A stretch of 64,000 bases of DNA from Zwartia hollandica (GTDB lineage: Bacteria > Pseudomonadota > Gammaproteobacteria > Burkholderiales > Burkholderiaceae_B): assembly GCF_019923725.1 (NCBI RefSeq), contig NZ_JAHXRI010000006.1, positions 935,696 to 999,695 on the forward strand, given 5' to 3'. Under the pieces are notes generated by a model. That model saw only the letters and a program-made list of their open reading frames with translations, had not been told where the DNA came from and did no database searches. The position numbers and the translations under genes are program-made. Every line of letters starts with the position of its first letter. Within the stretch, counting starts at the first letter, position 1. Positions 1-9,497 of the stretch are shown one piece after another.

Positions 1-588
1 GTTGTCATGTCCGCTGAAGGGTTGCAGAAGGGTAAGTGGCACACTATTCGTCACGCACGCCCAGATATTTCCGGACGACGCCTGGGGATTTTTGGGCTTG
101 GTCTTATTGGGCAAGCGATCGCGACACGTGCGCGGGCGTTTGATATGTCGATCGCGTACTGCAATCGCAAGCCTAATCCAGACGTGGCGTATGAGTACGT
201 GCCATCACTCGAGAGCTTGGCCGAGAGAGTGGACTTTTTGATTTGTGCTGCGCCGGGTGGTGCAGCCACACAGCATGTGGTGAATGCGGCCGTTTTGCGG
301 GCGCTTGGGCCACAGGGCTATTTGGTGAATGTGGGGCGCGGCTCCGTTGTGGATTCAGACGCGCTGTCGTTTGCGTTGCGCAATGGACAAATTGCAGGCG
401 CTGGGCTGGATGTTTTTGAGGGCGAACCGCAGCTGCCAGAGTCTTTAAAGGGCCTTTCAAATTTGATTGTGACTCCGCATATTGCCGGGTTTTCCCCTGA
501 CTCCTTCGTGGGCTACATACGCTCAGTGGTCGAGAACGTTGATGCCTGTCTGGCAGGACGCCCCGCTGTCACGCCCATTCCCCTTTAA
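1..588 (+). CDS. D-2-hydroxyacid dehydrogenase, 5' end cut by window
   Basis: C-terminal 195 residues of an NAD(P)-dependent D-2-hydroxyacid dehydrogenase, which interconverts 2-hydroxy and 2-oxo acids in the cytosol. The reading frame is open to base 1, so the ATG at 7 is probably internal and the catalytic N-terminal lobe lies upstream. The nucleotide-binding motif GLGLIGQA is visible, followed by the family catalytic residues: Arg in NVGRGSVVD, Glu in DVFEGEP and His in TPHIAG. It is followed closely by a MaoC-type hydratase and a solute-binding protein on the same strand, so it probably belongs to the same catabolic operon. The substrate cannot be read from the sequence. Confidence 0.85.
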   Translation, partial: VVMSAEGLQKGKWHTIRHARPDISGRRLGIFGLGLIGQAIATRARAFDMSIAYCNRKPNPDVAYEYVPSLESLAERVDFLICAAPGGAATQHVVNAAVLRALGPQGYLVNVGRGSVVDSDALSFALRNGQIAGAGLDVFEGEPQLPESLKGLSNLIVTPHIAGFSPDSFVGYIRSVVENVDACLAGRPAVTPIPL

Positions 589-669
589 CGCTGGACCGGC
601 TTGACAGTTTCACGACTGTCAGCGACACTTTGTCCGGACAAACAACTAAACCAGACAAAAGAGGGTGGA

Positions 670-1170
670 ATGGAGATCAAGACAGTCGGACACAAGCGCT
701 ATCAGGCTAGCTACGGGCGATACCTCGAGGATTTCGAGCTTGGTGCTGTGTATGAACATCGGCCAGGTCGGACTATTTCCGAGGCAGATAACACGCAGTT
801 TTCGCTCATGACGATGAACTTTCATCCTATGCACTGTGACGCCGCGTTTGCTGCAAAGAGTGAATTCGGCAAGTTGTTAGTCAACAGTGGTTTGACGCTG
901 GCAATTGTCCTTGGCATGACGGTTAATGACATTAGCGGCAAGGCAGTTGCTAACTTGGGCTGGAAAGAGATCAACTTAACCGCACCAGTCTTCCCGGGTG
1001 ACACGCTATATGCAGAGTCGGAAGTGCTAGAGGTGCGCGACTCCAAAAGCCGGCCAACGCAAGGCATGGTGACTGTTCGCACGCGTGCGTTTAATCAGAA
1101 TGGGGTCGAAATCATGAATTTCATTCGTACAGCCCTAGTGCCTAAACGTGGTCATGGCGTAGGCGATTGA
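670..1170 (+). CDS. MaoC-family acyl-CoA hydratase/dehydratase
   Basis: A 166-residue single hot-dog-fold protein of the MaoC family; members hydrate or dehydrate enoyl-CoA or mesaconyl-CoA-type thioesters. The hydratase signature is visible as an acidic residue (ISEADN) followed by the His of FHPMHCD. A TTG at 601 would add 23 residues, but the ATG at 670 has GAGGGTGG just upstream and begins where family homology starts. The neighbouring acyl-CoA dehydrogenase and CoA-transferase suggest that it hydrates the unsaturated thioester made by the dehydrogenase. A hydratase for itaconyl-, mesaconyl- or crotonyl-type CoA would all fit. Confidence 0.8.
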   Translation: MEIKTVGHKRYQASYGRYLEDFELGAVYEHRPGRTISEADNTQFSLMTMNFHPMHCDAAFAAKSEFGKLLVNSGLTLAIVLGMTVNDISGKAVANLGWKEINLTAPVFPGDTLYAESEVLEVRDSKSRPTQGMVTVRTRAFNQNGVEIMNFIRTALVPKRGHGVGD

Positions 1171-1245
1171 GTCGCTCACGACTAGACAGTTAGTAGAAAG
1201 TCGAATCTGCAGTCCCATCACAAAAAACATAGAAGAGACAAGACA

Positions 1246-2223
1246 ATGAAAATGATCAAACGCTTCACTCTGGCTCTAACCGCAGTTGTGCTTACTTCCG
1301 TTGCTGTAACAAGTCATGCGCAGTACCCAGAAAGTCCGGTCAAGATGATTGTCGGCTTTCCACCAGGACAGGCGACAGATATCGTGGCGCGCTACATGGC
1401 GCAGAAGTTTGCTGACAATATTCCTGGTTCAAACTTCATCGTGGATAACCGTCCGGGCGCGTCTGGGATTCTGGGTAGTCGAATCGTCGCGGGTGCGGTA
1501 CCTGACGGATTGACCTTGATGATGGGGTCAAGCGCGACACTGGCGGTGAATCCCGCGTTATATAAGGATCTGCCGTACGACGTACTACGTGACTTCACGC
1601 CAATCAGCTTAATTGCCGTGGTGCCCCAGTATCTCGTGGTCAATCCAGACTTGCCAGTCAAAACAGTTCAGGATCTTGTCGCGTTAGCAAAAAAGAATCC
1701 AGGAAAAATAAATTATGGTTCTGGAGGGAGTGGTGTCACCAACCACCTCATCATGGAACTTTTCAAACAGGCTGCCGGCATCGATATGACTCACGTACCC
1801 TACAAGGGTGGTCCTGCAGCACTGACCGACTTGATGGCAGGTCGAATTTCGGTAATGTTTGAAACGGGACCAGGTGCGATTCCACACATTAAGTCTGGAC
1901 GGTTACGTGCAATCGCCGTTTCAAGTGCGGAACGTGCTGCGGTCACACCTGGTATCCCAACAGTTGCCGAATCAGGCTATCCAGGGTTTCAGGCCGTCGC
2001 TTGGATTGGACTGGTTGCACCTGCCAAGACACCGGATGCTGTGATCAGTAAGCTTTCCAGTATTTCAATGAAGTCGCTCCGCGAAAAAGACTTTTCTGAA
2101 AAACTTGCAGCGCTAGGTGCCGTGCCGGTTGGAAACTCACCCAGTGAATTTAGGACATTTATCGAAGGCGAACTCAAACGCTGGGCTATCGCCGTGAAGC
2201 TGTCAGGCGCGAAGGTTGATTAA
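1246..2223 (+). CDS. Tripartite tricarboxylate transporter solute-binding protein (Bug family)
   Basis: A 325-residue periplasmic binding protein of the Bug/TctC family, which captures small carboxylates for TctAB-type transporters. A signal peptide runs to about residue 26, with a probable cleavage after SHA in TSHAQYP. Family hallmarks follow: an IVGFPPG segment near the N-terminus, DNRPGASG, and a YGSGGSG loop with NHLIMELF. There is a purine-rich GAAGAGACAAG before the ATG. No TctA or TctB gene is adjacent, which is usual for this expanded family. Its place in the operon suggests that it binds the acid degraded by the flanking enzymes. Confidence 0.9.
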   Translation: MKMIKRFTLALTAVVLTSVAVTSHAQYPESPVKMIVGFPPGQATDIVARYMAQKFADNIPGSNFIVDNRPGASGILGSRIVAGAVPDGLTLMMGSSATLAVNPALYKDLPYDVLRDFTPISLIAVVPQYLVVNPDLPVKTVQDLVALAKKNPGKINYGSGGSGVTNHLIMELFKQAAGIDMTHVPYKGGPAALTDLMAGRISVMFETGPGAIPHIKSGRLRAIAVSSAERAAVTPGIPTVAESGYPGFQAVAWIGLVAPAKTPDAVISKLSSISMKSLREKDFSEKLAALGAVPVGNSPSEFRTFIEGELKRWAIAVKLSGAKVD

Positions 2224-2235
2224 ATCGGAATCATC

Positions 2236-3645
2236 ATGACCAAACAAATAGGTAGTACCCCAGCAACAGGCCGTGCCATTTCAGAACAAATCGCTACCTT
2301 TGCGACTAACCTGAAATCCACCGACATTCCACCCGCAATACGCGAACGCGCAAAGTTGTTGATGCTCGACGCATTCGGCATTGCACTGGCTTCGCACGGC
2401 TATGATTTTTCAAAACGTGCCATGGCAGCGATCGATGAATTGAATTCGGGTGGGGAGTCCATCGTGGTGGGCTCGGATAAGCGTCTCGATCTTCGAAACT
2501 CTATCTTGATGAATGGCATTCTGATTCATGGCTTAGATTATGACGATACGCACGCTCAAGGTGTGATTCACACCACGACATCAACCTTGCCGACTGCACT
2601 TGCCGTAGCCGCGAAGCAAAACAAAAGTGGTGCTGACATGCTCACCGCCTTCGTGCTGGGCGTAGAAGTCGCTGCGCGGCTTGGTTCGGTGGCCAAGGGA
2701 GGCTTCCATCAAATTGGATTTCATCCTACCGGACTGATCGGCACCTTTGGTTGCACGATGGTGACGGGCTGGTTGATGGGGCTCAACGCTGCGCAATATG
2801 TGGACGCGCAGGGACTTGCCTTGTCGGTTGCATCTGGCAGTCTGGAATTTTTGAATGATGGGGCCTGGAATAAGCGGATGCATCCTGGCTGGGCTGGGTA
2901 TTCGGGTGTAACGGCTGCGACCCTGGGCCGCCATGGTTATACCGGAACGCGTTTGGCCTATGAGGGGCGCTTTGGCTTGTATGCGAGCCACCTCGCAGGC
3001 CGCGACGATTATGACTTGAGTATGGCTACTCAAGATCTTGGCAAGGTCTGGGAACTGGATCGCGTATCAGTTAAACCTTTGCCTGCCTGTCACTTCACGC
3101 ATGCAGGTGTCGATGCGGCAGTGCGAATTTATGCTCAAGGCGTACGAGCCGATCAGATCAAGCGTATCGAGGTTCTGGTTCCAGAGGAAGTCGTTAAGAC
3201 TGTCTGCGAGCCCGAAGCGGCAAAACGCAAACCGGCTAATTCGTATGAGGCGCAATTCAGCATCCCCTACTTGGTCGGCACAGCCTTATTAAAAGGGAGA
3301 CTGACGCTAGACGATATTGATGAGCCTGCCCTGTCTGATCCCAAAGTCTTAGCGTTGGCGGCGATTACGGAGTATTCGGTAGACCCAGATAGCCGTTTTC
3401 CCAAGTTCTTTGATGGTGAGGTGATCGTTGAGCTCAAGGATGGTCGGATCATTCGTGAGCGCGAAGCGATGAATCGAGGTTCTGTAGATCGTCCACTTAC
3501 AGCGCAGGACATCATCACCAAATATCGTGACAATGCTGCTCGACAAGTGTCATCTGCCCGCAGCCTAGAAATCGAAGAGCGAGTATTGAATCTTGAAAAC
3601 GGCTCGGCTCGAGACTTGGCAGCTTGTCTTGGTCGCATCGCCTGA
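2236..3645 (+). CDS. MmgE/PrpD family protein
   Basis: A 469-residue member of the MmgE/PrpD family, which includes 2-methylcitrate dehydratase, cis-aconitate decarboxylase and iminodisuccinate epimerase. The typical N-terminal segment with LLMLDAFGIAL and HGLDYDDTH is present, as is the conserved GFHPTG motif; length is normal. It starts 12 bases after the Bug gene and lies upstream of the acyl-CoA dehydrogenase gene, all on one strand. The reaction cannot be decided from family membership. The company of CoA-thioester enzymes suggests a dehydratase, isomerase or decarboxylase acting on a di- or tricarboxylate. Confidence 0.85.
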   Translation: MTKQIGSTPATGRAISEQIATFATNLKSTDIPPAIRERAKLLMLDAFGIALASHGYDFSKRAMAAIDELNSGGESIVVGSDKRLDLRNSILMNGILIHGLDYDDTHAQGVIHTTTSTLPTALAVAAKQNKSGADMLTAFVLGVEVAARLGSVAKGGFHQIGFHPTGLIGTFGCTMVTGWLMGLNAAQYVDAQGLALSVASGSLEFLNDGAWNKRMHPGWAGYSGVTAATLGRHGYTGTRLAYEGRFGLYASHLAGRDDYDLSMATQDLGKVWELDRVSVKPLPACHFTHAGVDAAVRIYAQGVRADQIKRIEVLVPEEVVKTVCEPEAAKRKPANSYEAQFSIPYLVGTALLKGRLTLDDIDEPALSDPKVLALAAITEYSVDPDSRFPKFFDGEVIVELKDGRIIREREAMNRGSVDRPLTAQDIITKYRDNAARQVSSARSLEIEERVLNLENGSARDLAACLGRIA

Positions 3646-3701
3646 CCTTAATCCTTATTTATCAACAAACACCTAAAGTGCAGCACCGGAGATTAGAAAC
3701 A

Positions 3702-4856
3702 ATGAGTAATCAAGACGCAGATCAGGAACGCATCATTCTCGACATGGTCGATCGCTTCCTGGAGAAAGAGGTCAAGCCTTACGCGTGGCAACTCGAGCAT
3801 GATGATGAATATCCGGCAGAGATTGTCGAAAAAATGAAAGAGATGGGTTTGTTCGGTTGTTTGATTGCGCCCGAGTATGGTGGTCTGGGTCTCTCAACTG
3901 TGACCTACGCCAAAATCATTGAACATATTTCAATCGTGTGGATGTCCGTGTCGGGAATTATTAATTCCCACATCATCATGGCAGCTGCGCTGCAGAGAAA
4001 TGGCACTGAAGAGCAAAAGCGTGCCTTCTTGCCACGCTTCGCGACGGGTGAGTTGCGCGGTGGCATTGCGTTGACGGAGCCTGACTGTGGCACTGACCTG
4101 CAGGCGATTCGTACCACTGCTGTTCGAGATGGTGATGACTACATCATCCAGGGCAATAAGATGTGGATCTCAAATGGTATCTACGGGAACTGCTTCGCCG
4201 TGTTGGTCAAGACTGATCCGAATGCGAGCCCACGTCACAAGGGTATGAGCTTATTCCTCGTTGAAAAGAGTGACGCGTTTCGCGCGAGCCGGAAGTTAGA
4301 AAAACTCGGCTACAAAGGGATCGACTCGGCTGAGCTGGTTTTCGACCAGTGTCGCGTGCCGGCGAGCCAGTTAATCGGTGGCAAAGAAGGTAAGGGTTTG
4401 CAAATGATTTTGAACGGCTTGGAGCTCGGCCGAATCAACGTTGCGGCACGGGGTGTGGGTGTAGCGCAAGCTGCCTTGAACGAAGCAGTGAAGTATTCGC
4501 AGCAACGCAAAACCTTCGGAAAGCAAATTTGTGAGCATCAAGCTATTCAGTTGAAATTGGGTGATATGGCAACGCGAACAGAAGCCTCAAGGCTTTTGAC
4601 TATGCGTGCGGCAGAGGCATACGATCGTGGCGAACGTTGCGATATGGAGGCAGGAATGGCTAAGCTGTTCGCAACGGAGTCTGCGTTGGAAAATAGCATG
4701 GAAGCGATGCGGGTTCATGGCGGATATGGCTATTCAAAAGAGTACTTGGTTGAACGCTTCTATCGTGACGCGCCCTTGTTGACGATTGGTGAAGGCACTA
4801 ACGAGATGCAGCGCATCATTATCGCCAAGCAGTTGATTGCAAGGAATCCAATATGA
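3702..4856 (+). CDS. Acyl-CoA dehydrogenase
   Basis: A 384-residue FAD-dependent acyl-CoA dehydrogenase, which forms an alpha,beta-double bond in an acyl-CoA and passes electrons to ETF. The FAD/substrate segment ALTEPDCGTD is present, and the C-terminal GEGTNEMQR supplies the usual catalytic Glu position. An upstream TTG at 3624 overlaps the preceding gene; the ATG at 3702 follows a GGAGATTAG ribosome site and gives the normal family length. The stop overlaps the start of the CoA-transferase gene by four bases (ATGA), so the two are translationally coupled. The substrate is probably a short branched or dicarboxylic acyl-CoA; that is inference. Confidence 0.9.
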   Translation: MSNQDADQERIILDMVDRFLEKEVKPYAWQLEHDDEYPAEIVEKMKEMGLFGCLIAPEYGGLGLSTVTYAKIIEHISIVWMSVSGIINSHIIMAAALQRNGTEEQKRAFLPRFATGELRGGIALTEPDCGTDLQAIRTTAVRDGDDYIIQGNKMWISNGIYGNCFAVLVKTDPNASPRHKGMSLFLVEKSDAFRASRKLEKLGYKGIDSAELVFDQCRVPASQLIGGKEGKGLQMILNGLELGRINVAARGVGVAQAALNEAVKYSQQRKTFGKQICEHQAIQLKLGDMATRTEASRLLTMRAAEAYDRGERCDMEAGMAKLFATESALENSMEAMRVHGGYGYSKEYLVERFYRDAPLLTIGEGTNEMQRIIIAKQLIARNPI

Positions 4857-6043
4857 GTTTGCCGCTACAAGGGATGCGGATACTTGCCATTGAACAGTAT
4901 GGTGCGGGTCCGTTCTCAACGCAACACTTAGCTGATTTAGGCGCAGAAGTCATTAAGATTGAGAATCCACACGATGGTGGCGACGTTGGTCGCGCGGTCG
5001 GACCACATTACTTTGGTCCTGGCGATAGTCATTTTTATCAAGCCTTCAATCGAAACAAGAAGAGCATCCGCCTAGACCTTAAAAAAGATGCAGGCCGAGA
5101 GGTATTGCATAAACTAGTCGAGCACGCGGACGCAGTCTTCAATAATTTGCGTGGCGACTTACCAGCAAAATTGGGTCTGGACTACGAGTCGCTAAAACAT
5201 ATTCGCAAGGATATTGTCTGTGTGCATTTGTCGGCTTATGGTCGTGAAGGCGAGCGTGCTGCCTGGCCTGGTTACGATTACTTGATGCAAGCCGAAGCAG
5301 GCTATCTGTCGCTGACTGGTGAGCCGGATGGTCCACCCTCGCGCTTTGGTCTGTCGATGATTGATTTGATGACCGGCACAACCGCCGCTCTAGGACTCGT
5401 ATCTGGCGTGTTGGGTGCAAGAGCGACCGGAGTTGGACGTGATATCGATACTAGTTTGTTTGATGTGGCGATGCATAACCTCGCTTACCTCGCGACCTGG
5501 TATCTGAATGGCGGTCACGTCACCGGCAGAGCGCCTCGCTCGGGTCATCCGTCTCTTGTGCCAAGTCAGCTGTATCCGACTAAAGATGGCTGGCTATTTA
5601 TCATGTGCAACAAAGAAAAGTTCTGGCCTGTCTTGGCCAAAGAGCTGGGGCGACCTGAGTGGGCGCAACGTCCCGAGTACAGCTCTTACAAAGCTCGTTT
5701 AGAGAACCGAGATCAGTTTAATGCGGATATTGAGAGCGTTACGTTGACAGACACCACCGCAAACTGGATGAAAAAGTTTGCAGGAAAAGTGCCTGCCTCT
5801 CCGGTCTATGACGTGGCTCAGGCCTTGGACAACCCCTTTGTGCATTCGCGAGAGGGTGTGGTCAAGACCGCAAGGGCGGATGGGTCGGAAGTGCTAGGTG
5901 TTGCTGCTCCGATCCGCTGCGCTGGAGATCCGGCACCGCTGCGCGCAGCGCCTGAAATGGGCGCTGATACAGATGCGTTATTAGCTTCTGCTGGTTTTAC
6001 GGCAGAGCAAATTAAGTTCTTACGTGAGCATGCCGTTCTGTGA
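4853..6043 (+). CDS. CoA-transferase family III (CaiB/BaiF-type)
   Basis: A 396-residue family III CoA-transferase, which moves CoA between carboxylic acids through an aspartyl-CoA anhydride. The N-terminal MRILAIEQYGAGPFSTQ resembles family members, and the catalytic Asp is probably that of SMIDLMTG at about residue 168. The gene overlaps the upstream dehydrogenase by ATGA, which is strong operon evidence. In this setting it would activate the imported acid, the dehydrogenase would then oxidise it, and the MaoC protein would hydrate the product. No CitE-type lyase is visible; it could lie left of the window. Confidence 0.9.
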   Translation: MSLPLQGMRILAIEQYGAGPFSTQHLADLGAEVIKIENPHDGGDVGRAVGPHYFGPGDSHFYQAFNRNKKSIRLDLKKDAGREVLHKLVEHADAVFNNLRGDLPAKLGLDYESLKHIRKDIVCVHLSAYGREGERAAWPGYDYLMQAEAGYLSLTGEPDGPPSRFGLSMIDLMTGTTAALGLVSGVLGARATGVGRDIDTSLFDVAMHNLAYLATWYLNGGHVTGRAPRSGHPSLVPSQLYPTKDGWLFIMCNKEKFWPVLAKELGRPEWAQRPEYSSYKARLENRDQFNADIESVTLTDTTANWMKKFAGKVPASPVYDVAQALDNPFVHSREGVVKTARADGSEVLGVAAPIRCAGDPAPLRAAPEMGADTDALLASAGFTAEQIKFLREHAVL

Positions 6044-6074
6044 GGTCGAGGTATTGCATGAATAGGTTTTGCCG

Positions 6075-6851
6075 ATGACTCGAGTGGAATCATCTTTGCC
6101 GGTACCTCGTTACGTGCAAGTTGCACGTACGTTGTTCGACGAGATTGAAAGCGGGCGCTATGGGGTCGGTAGCCTGTTACCCACGGAATTCGAGCTCTGC
6201 GAGCAGTTTGGTGTTTCGCGATTTACCGTTCGCGAAGCGGTAAAGCAGCTCGTGCAGCAGGGCTTGGTGACGCGCCAACCAGGTGTTGGCAGTCGCGTTC
6301 TGGCGCAGCGTCCCGTTAAGCAATACACGCAAACGATGACGGGCATCACTGACCTGCGACAGTACGCAAGCGAGACGACACTGCAGGTGACGAAGTCGCA
6401 GCTCTTGCCTGTAGCGGGTGAGTTGGCGAAGTTACTCGATGCAAATAAGGGAGAGACGTGGTTGCATATTGAAGGCTTGCGTTATCAGGATGGTCAAGCG
6501 CAGCCAATTTGTTTGACGGATGTTTACATTGCGCCGAGATTTCGATCGCTTGAGGGTGTGCGCGATGCGATGCGACAGCCGCTCTATCGTATTTTAGAGA
6601 AGCAGTTCAATTGCACCATTAAAACTGTGCACCAGGAGATCCGTGCGATTGTGTTAAATGCTCAGCTTGCCAAACAGCTTGGCGTATCTGCCCGCAGTGC
6701 GGGGCTATGGATCGCCCGCCGATATCTCGATGAGCGTGATGAGCTGGTTGAACTAGCCGTGAGTGTTCATCCCGCCGATCGGTTTAGCTATCGCGAGTCC
6801 TTCCGTCGTGATTGGCAGCTGAATAATATCAACACCGACACCACACATTGA
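6075..6851 (+). CDS. GntR/HutC-type transcriptional regulator
   Basis: A 258-residue repressor-type regulator. An N-terminal winged helix (residues about 10-75) contains FGVSRFTVREAVKQLV and a GVGSRV wing. A UTRA effector-binding domain of the HutC subfamily follows, with the typical tail LVELAVSVHPADRFSYR. The ATG at 6075 is preferred over a TTG two codons earlier. It lies 31 bases after the CoA-transferase gene on the same strand and probably controls the catabolic operon in response to the acid or its CoA ester. Confidence 0.88.
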   Translation: MTRVESSLPVPRYVQVARTLFDEIESGRYGVGSLLPTEFELCEQFGVSRFTVREAVKQLVQQGLVTRQPGVGSRVLAQRPVKQYTQTMTGITDLRQYASETTLQVTKSQLLPVAGELAKLLDANKGETWLHIEGLRYQDGQAQPICLTDVYIAPRFRSLEGVRDAMRQPLYRILEKQFNCTIKTVHQEIRAIVLNAQLAKQLGVSARSAGLWIARRYLDERDELVELAVSVHPADRFSYRESFRRDWQLNNINTDTTH

Positions 6852-6855
6852 TTGA

Positions 6856-7713
6856 TTAGTCTAGCTCGTACCAATCTCGGATAACTGACCACGCCTGCGT
6901 TGCGGTGTCTACAAAATGAATGATCTTCATATCGGCAACATCGATTAGTTCTTGATTTACTAATAAATCAAATCTGACGACCGTTTGCCAATGCTGGGCG
7001 TCCACAAGGACCACGGGCAAGGGTTCTATCTTCTTCGTTTGAATTAGCGTTAAGACCTCGAACAGCTCATCAAATGACCCAAACCCGCCGGGATACACCA
7101 CGATCGCGCGTGCACGCATGACAAAGTGCATTTTGCGCAAGGCAAAATAGTGGAATCGGAATGCTAGCCCAGGGGTGATGTAAGGGTTTGGATTCTGTTC
7201 GCGAGGCAGGCTGATATTTAGGCCAATCGTTAAATCACCCGATTCAAACGCGCCTCGGTTGGCCGCCTCCATGATGCCAGGGCCTCCACCGGTACAGATA
7301 TGCAGGCGGTTGTGTGCGTCAGATTGTGTTTGGTTATAGCTAGCTACCAGATGTCCAAACTCTCGTGCCGACTCATAGTGATGACTATTGTCTAAAGCTG
7401 TGTTGGCCTTCAGGCGTGCGTTGTCATCGGGTGCTTTTGCTAGCAATAGTTCTGCATCTGCTTTGCAAATAAAGCGTGCTGAGCCGAATACTACGATTGT
7501 GTGATCGATTGCTCTCTCGCGCAGGGCCAGGTCTGGTTTGAGTAGTTCAAGCTCAAAACGAATGCCACGGACCTCTGGACGACTTAAAAACTCGTGATCT
7601 GCAAAGGCGAGATGGTAGGAGTCTCCATACTGCTTAGCCTCTGCATCGCCACGCGTTGCCGCGAGGAATTGTCCGGCGGTTTGTGCATTGTCGCGGGGGA
7701 GTTTGGGTGTCAT
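6856..7713 (-). CDS. LOG-family Rossmann nucleotide-binding protein
   Basis: A 285-residue protein of the LOG/lysine-decarboxylase-like family; characterised members are nucleotide 5'-monophosphate phosphoribohydrolases. The core motifs are CTGGGPGIMEAANRGA and PGGFGSFDEL, the second carrying the family catalytic Arg/Glu region with Ser in place of the common Thr. About 100 extra N-terminal residues distinguish it from the short 190-residue plant-type LOG proteins, as in many proteobacterial paralogues. It is convergent with the GntR gene, with four bases between stops. It should be cytosolic; the substrate is unknown. Confidence 0.82.
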   Translation of the reverse strand: MTPKLPRDNAQTAGQFLAATRGDAEAKQYGDSYHLAFADHEFLSRPEVRGIRFELELLKPDLALRERAIDHTIVVFGSARFICKADAELLLAKAPDDNARLKANTALDNSHHYESAREFGHLVASYNQTQSDAHNRLHICTGGGPGIMEAANRGAFESGDLTIGLNISLPREQNPNPYITPGLAFRFHYFALRKMHFVMRARAIVVYPGGFGSFDELFEVLTLIQTKKIEPLPVVLVDAQHWQTVVRFDLLVNQELIDVADMKIIHFVDTATQAWSVIRDWYELD

Positions 7714-7792
7714 AGCGCTGCCTGAGTGACCAACAGTGGTTTGTAGCCTAATATATTCTAAAAATACAGATCGGCTACTTTAAGGAAGATAA

Positions 7793-8638
7793 ATGAAATT
7801 TCTGAGCTACACGCACGAGGGTCGAGACTCTTTTGGTGTTCTGCGCGATGATCAAACGATCGTCGACCTCGGGTCACGCTTGGGCGCACAGTATCCAACG
7901 CTATTGCAACTGGTGCGCAAAGATGGATGGGAAGCGGCGCGTAAAGTGGTGCAAGCTGCGAGGGTTGGTGATTTTAAGGAAGCCGAGATCGAATACCTGC
8001 CGCTATATCTCGAGCCCGTGACTATTCATTGTGTAGGGCTGAACTATGCGGCCCATGCCGCAGAAGCAGGTCACAAGCCTCCAGAATATCCTCGTACTTT
8101 CGTCAAGATCCCCGCTGCTCTGGTGGCGCATGGTCAGGATTTTGAGAAGCCAACGTTGTCGCCTGAGTATGACTTTGAGGGCGAGATCGCCGTGATTCTG
8201 AGTAAAGACGCACGCAACATCAAAGCAAAAGACGCTGCGCAATACATCGCTGGGTATACCTGCTTTATGGATGGATCCGTACGCGACTATCAGTTTCAAC
8301 GCACGCTAGATCAAGGGAAGAACTTTTATCGTTCTAGTTCGATAGGCCCGTGCTTGGTCACAGCCGATGAGGTTGGCCCGTTAGATAAGCTTACGATCAC
8401 GACGAAGGTTGCTGGCGAGGTCATGCAAAATGCTGCCTTTGAAACCATGATTTTTTCGATTCCTAAATTGATCGAATACATCTCTGCTTTTACGGCATTA
8501 TCTGCTGGCGATGTGATTGCGACGGGCACTCCAGAGGGAGTCGGCTTTAGCCGCAAGCCGCCCAGATTCTTGCAATCCGGAGAGATTGTTGAGGTGATTG
8601 TCGATCGCGTAGGGTTGCTTCGCAATAAGGTCGTGTAA
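7793..8638 (+). CDS. Fumarylacetoacetate hydrolase family protein
   Basis: A 281-residue FAH-superfamily enzyme. Members hydrolyse or decarboxylate 2-oxo acids such as acylpyruvates, ureidoglycolate or 5-carboxymethyl-2-oxo-hept-3-enedioate. Metal ligands are visible as the two Glu of YDFEGEIAV and the downstream Asp of FMDGSVRDYQF, with the C-terminal GDVIATGTPEGVG motif. The ATG has AAGGAAG seven bases upstream. It is divergent from the LOG gene (79-base gap) and convergent with the methyltransferase gene, so it seems to be a single-gene unit. Confidence 0.87.
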   Translation: MKFLSYTHEGRDSFGVLRDDQTIVDLGSRLGAQYPTLLQLVRKDGWEAARKVVQAARVGDFKEAEIEYLPLYLEPVTIHCVGLNYAAHAAEAGHKPPEYPRTFVKIPAALVAHGQDFEKPTLSPEYDFEGEIAVILSKDARNIKAKDAAQYIAGYTCFMDGSVRDYQFQRTLDQGKNFYRSSSIGPCLVTADEVGPLDKLTITTKVAGEVMQNAAFETMIFSIPKLIEYISAFTALSAGDVIATGTPEGVGFSRKPPRFLQSGEIVEVIVDRVGLLRNKVV

Positions 8639-8642
8639 GGCC

Positions 8643-9497
8643 TTAGCTGCCAAATGTAGCCAAAAGATCCCAGTGTCCGATCATGCAGGCCTGGGCCTCT
8701 TGTCGGGCTGTCTTCCAGGATGCGAGCGTGGCTGCATCTAGAAGGCCTGTCTCACCCACAGCTTGCGCGCTACCAGTGGCGAGTGCATGGATCAACGCAG
8801 CGTCGTGGCGCTGATCAAGCTCCCAAGGGCTCGGTGCAATACTGACCTGAAAGCCATATTCCAACAAGCGCCGTTGCATAATGTCGACCGCTTTCGGGCC
8901 GGCAGCCAAACCGAAACCTTTGTCGGTCGCTTGATGCGCATGAAAAGCACGCAATGCTTGCTCATCGGCGGGGTGTGTGGGCATCCATTGTTCTGAACCG
9001 TCATAGGTCAGAATGGTGTAGAGCGGCGTACAGAGTGCCGAACAAAAGCGCTCGAGCCAGGGCTCTGCGACTAAGTCAAAGAAAGCTGCCGCCGTCAGTA
9101 AATCAGCTGGTTGCTCAAGGATCAATTCGATATTCTTAGATAGATCGGTACAGAGGAAGTCCACTTGAATTTGCTTGTCTCCCTTTCTAAGATGCAAGCA
9201 GGAGTGGTTGGCAGATTCTGTCGTGTCGGCCCAAGCGGACAGGGCAAGACGTGCGGCCTCAATGAGCTTTGGGTCATAGTCAATGAGTGTCCAGTGCTGG
9301 TCACAGTCGAGATGCGGTGATAGTCCTCGCAGGTTAGACCCAGTACCGGAGCCCAGATCAATGATCCGCAGCGGCAGGCTATCGGCGGTACGCGAACGCG
9401 TCAACAGTTCATTCAGCTGCTCGCGCAAGGCTTGATTGCGTGATCGGTGATCTGCCGGTTCACGCAGTGCCAACCATTGCGATGAAAATTCACTCAT
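8643..9497 (-). CDS. Class I SAM-dependent methyltransferase
   Basis: A 284-residue methyltransferase with SAM motif [12 protein letters not shown] at about residue 45, an acidic motif II ([10 protein letters not shown]) and an N-terminal [14 protein letters not shown] segment. Its ATG overlaps the stop of the ABC exporter by four bases, so it is translationally coupled to the exporter and to the OpgH-type gene before it. From memory, methyltransferases with this ALREPADHR segment accompany dehydrogenase/pterin-synthase-like/RibA clusters in other proteobacteria. It may therefore modify the product of the genes at 13108-17526. The acceptor is unknown. Confidence 0.8.
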   Translation of the reverse strand: MSEFSSQWLALREPADHRSRNQALREQLNELLTRSRTADSLPLRIIDLGSGTGSNLRGLSPHLDCDQHWTLIDYDPKLIEAARLALSAWADTTESANHSCLHLRKGDKQIQVDFLCTDLSKNIELILEQPADLLTAAAFFDLVAEPWLERFCSALCTPLYTILTYDGSEQWMPTHPADEQALRAFHAHQATDKGFGLAAGPKAVDIMQRRLLEYGFQVSIAPSPWELDQRHDAALIHALATGSAQAVGETGLLDAATLASWKTARQEAQACMIGHWDLLATFGS

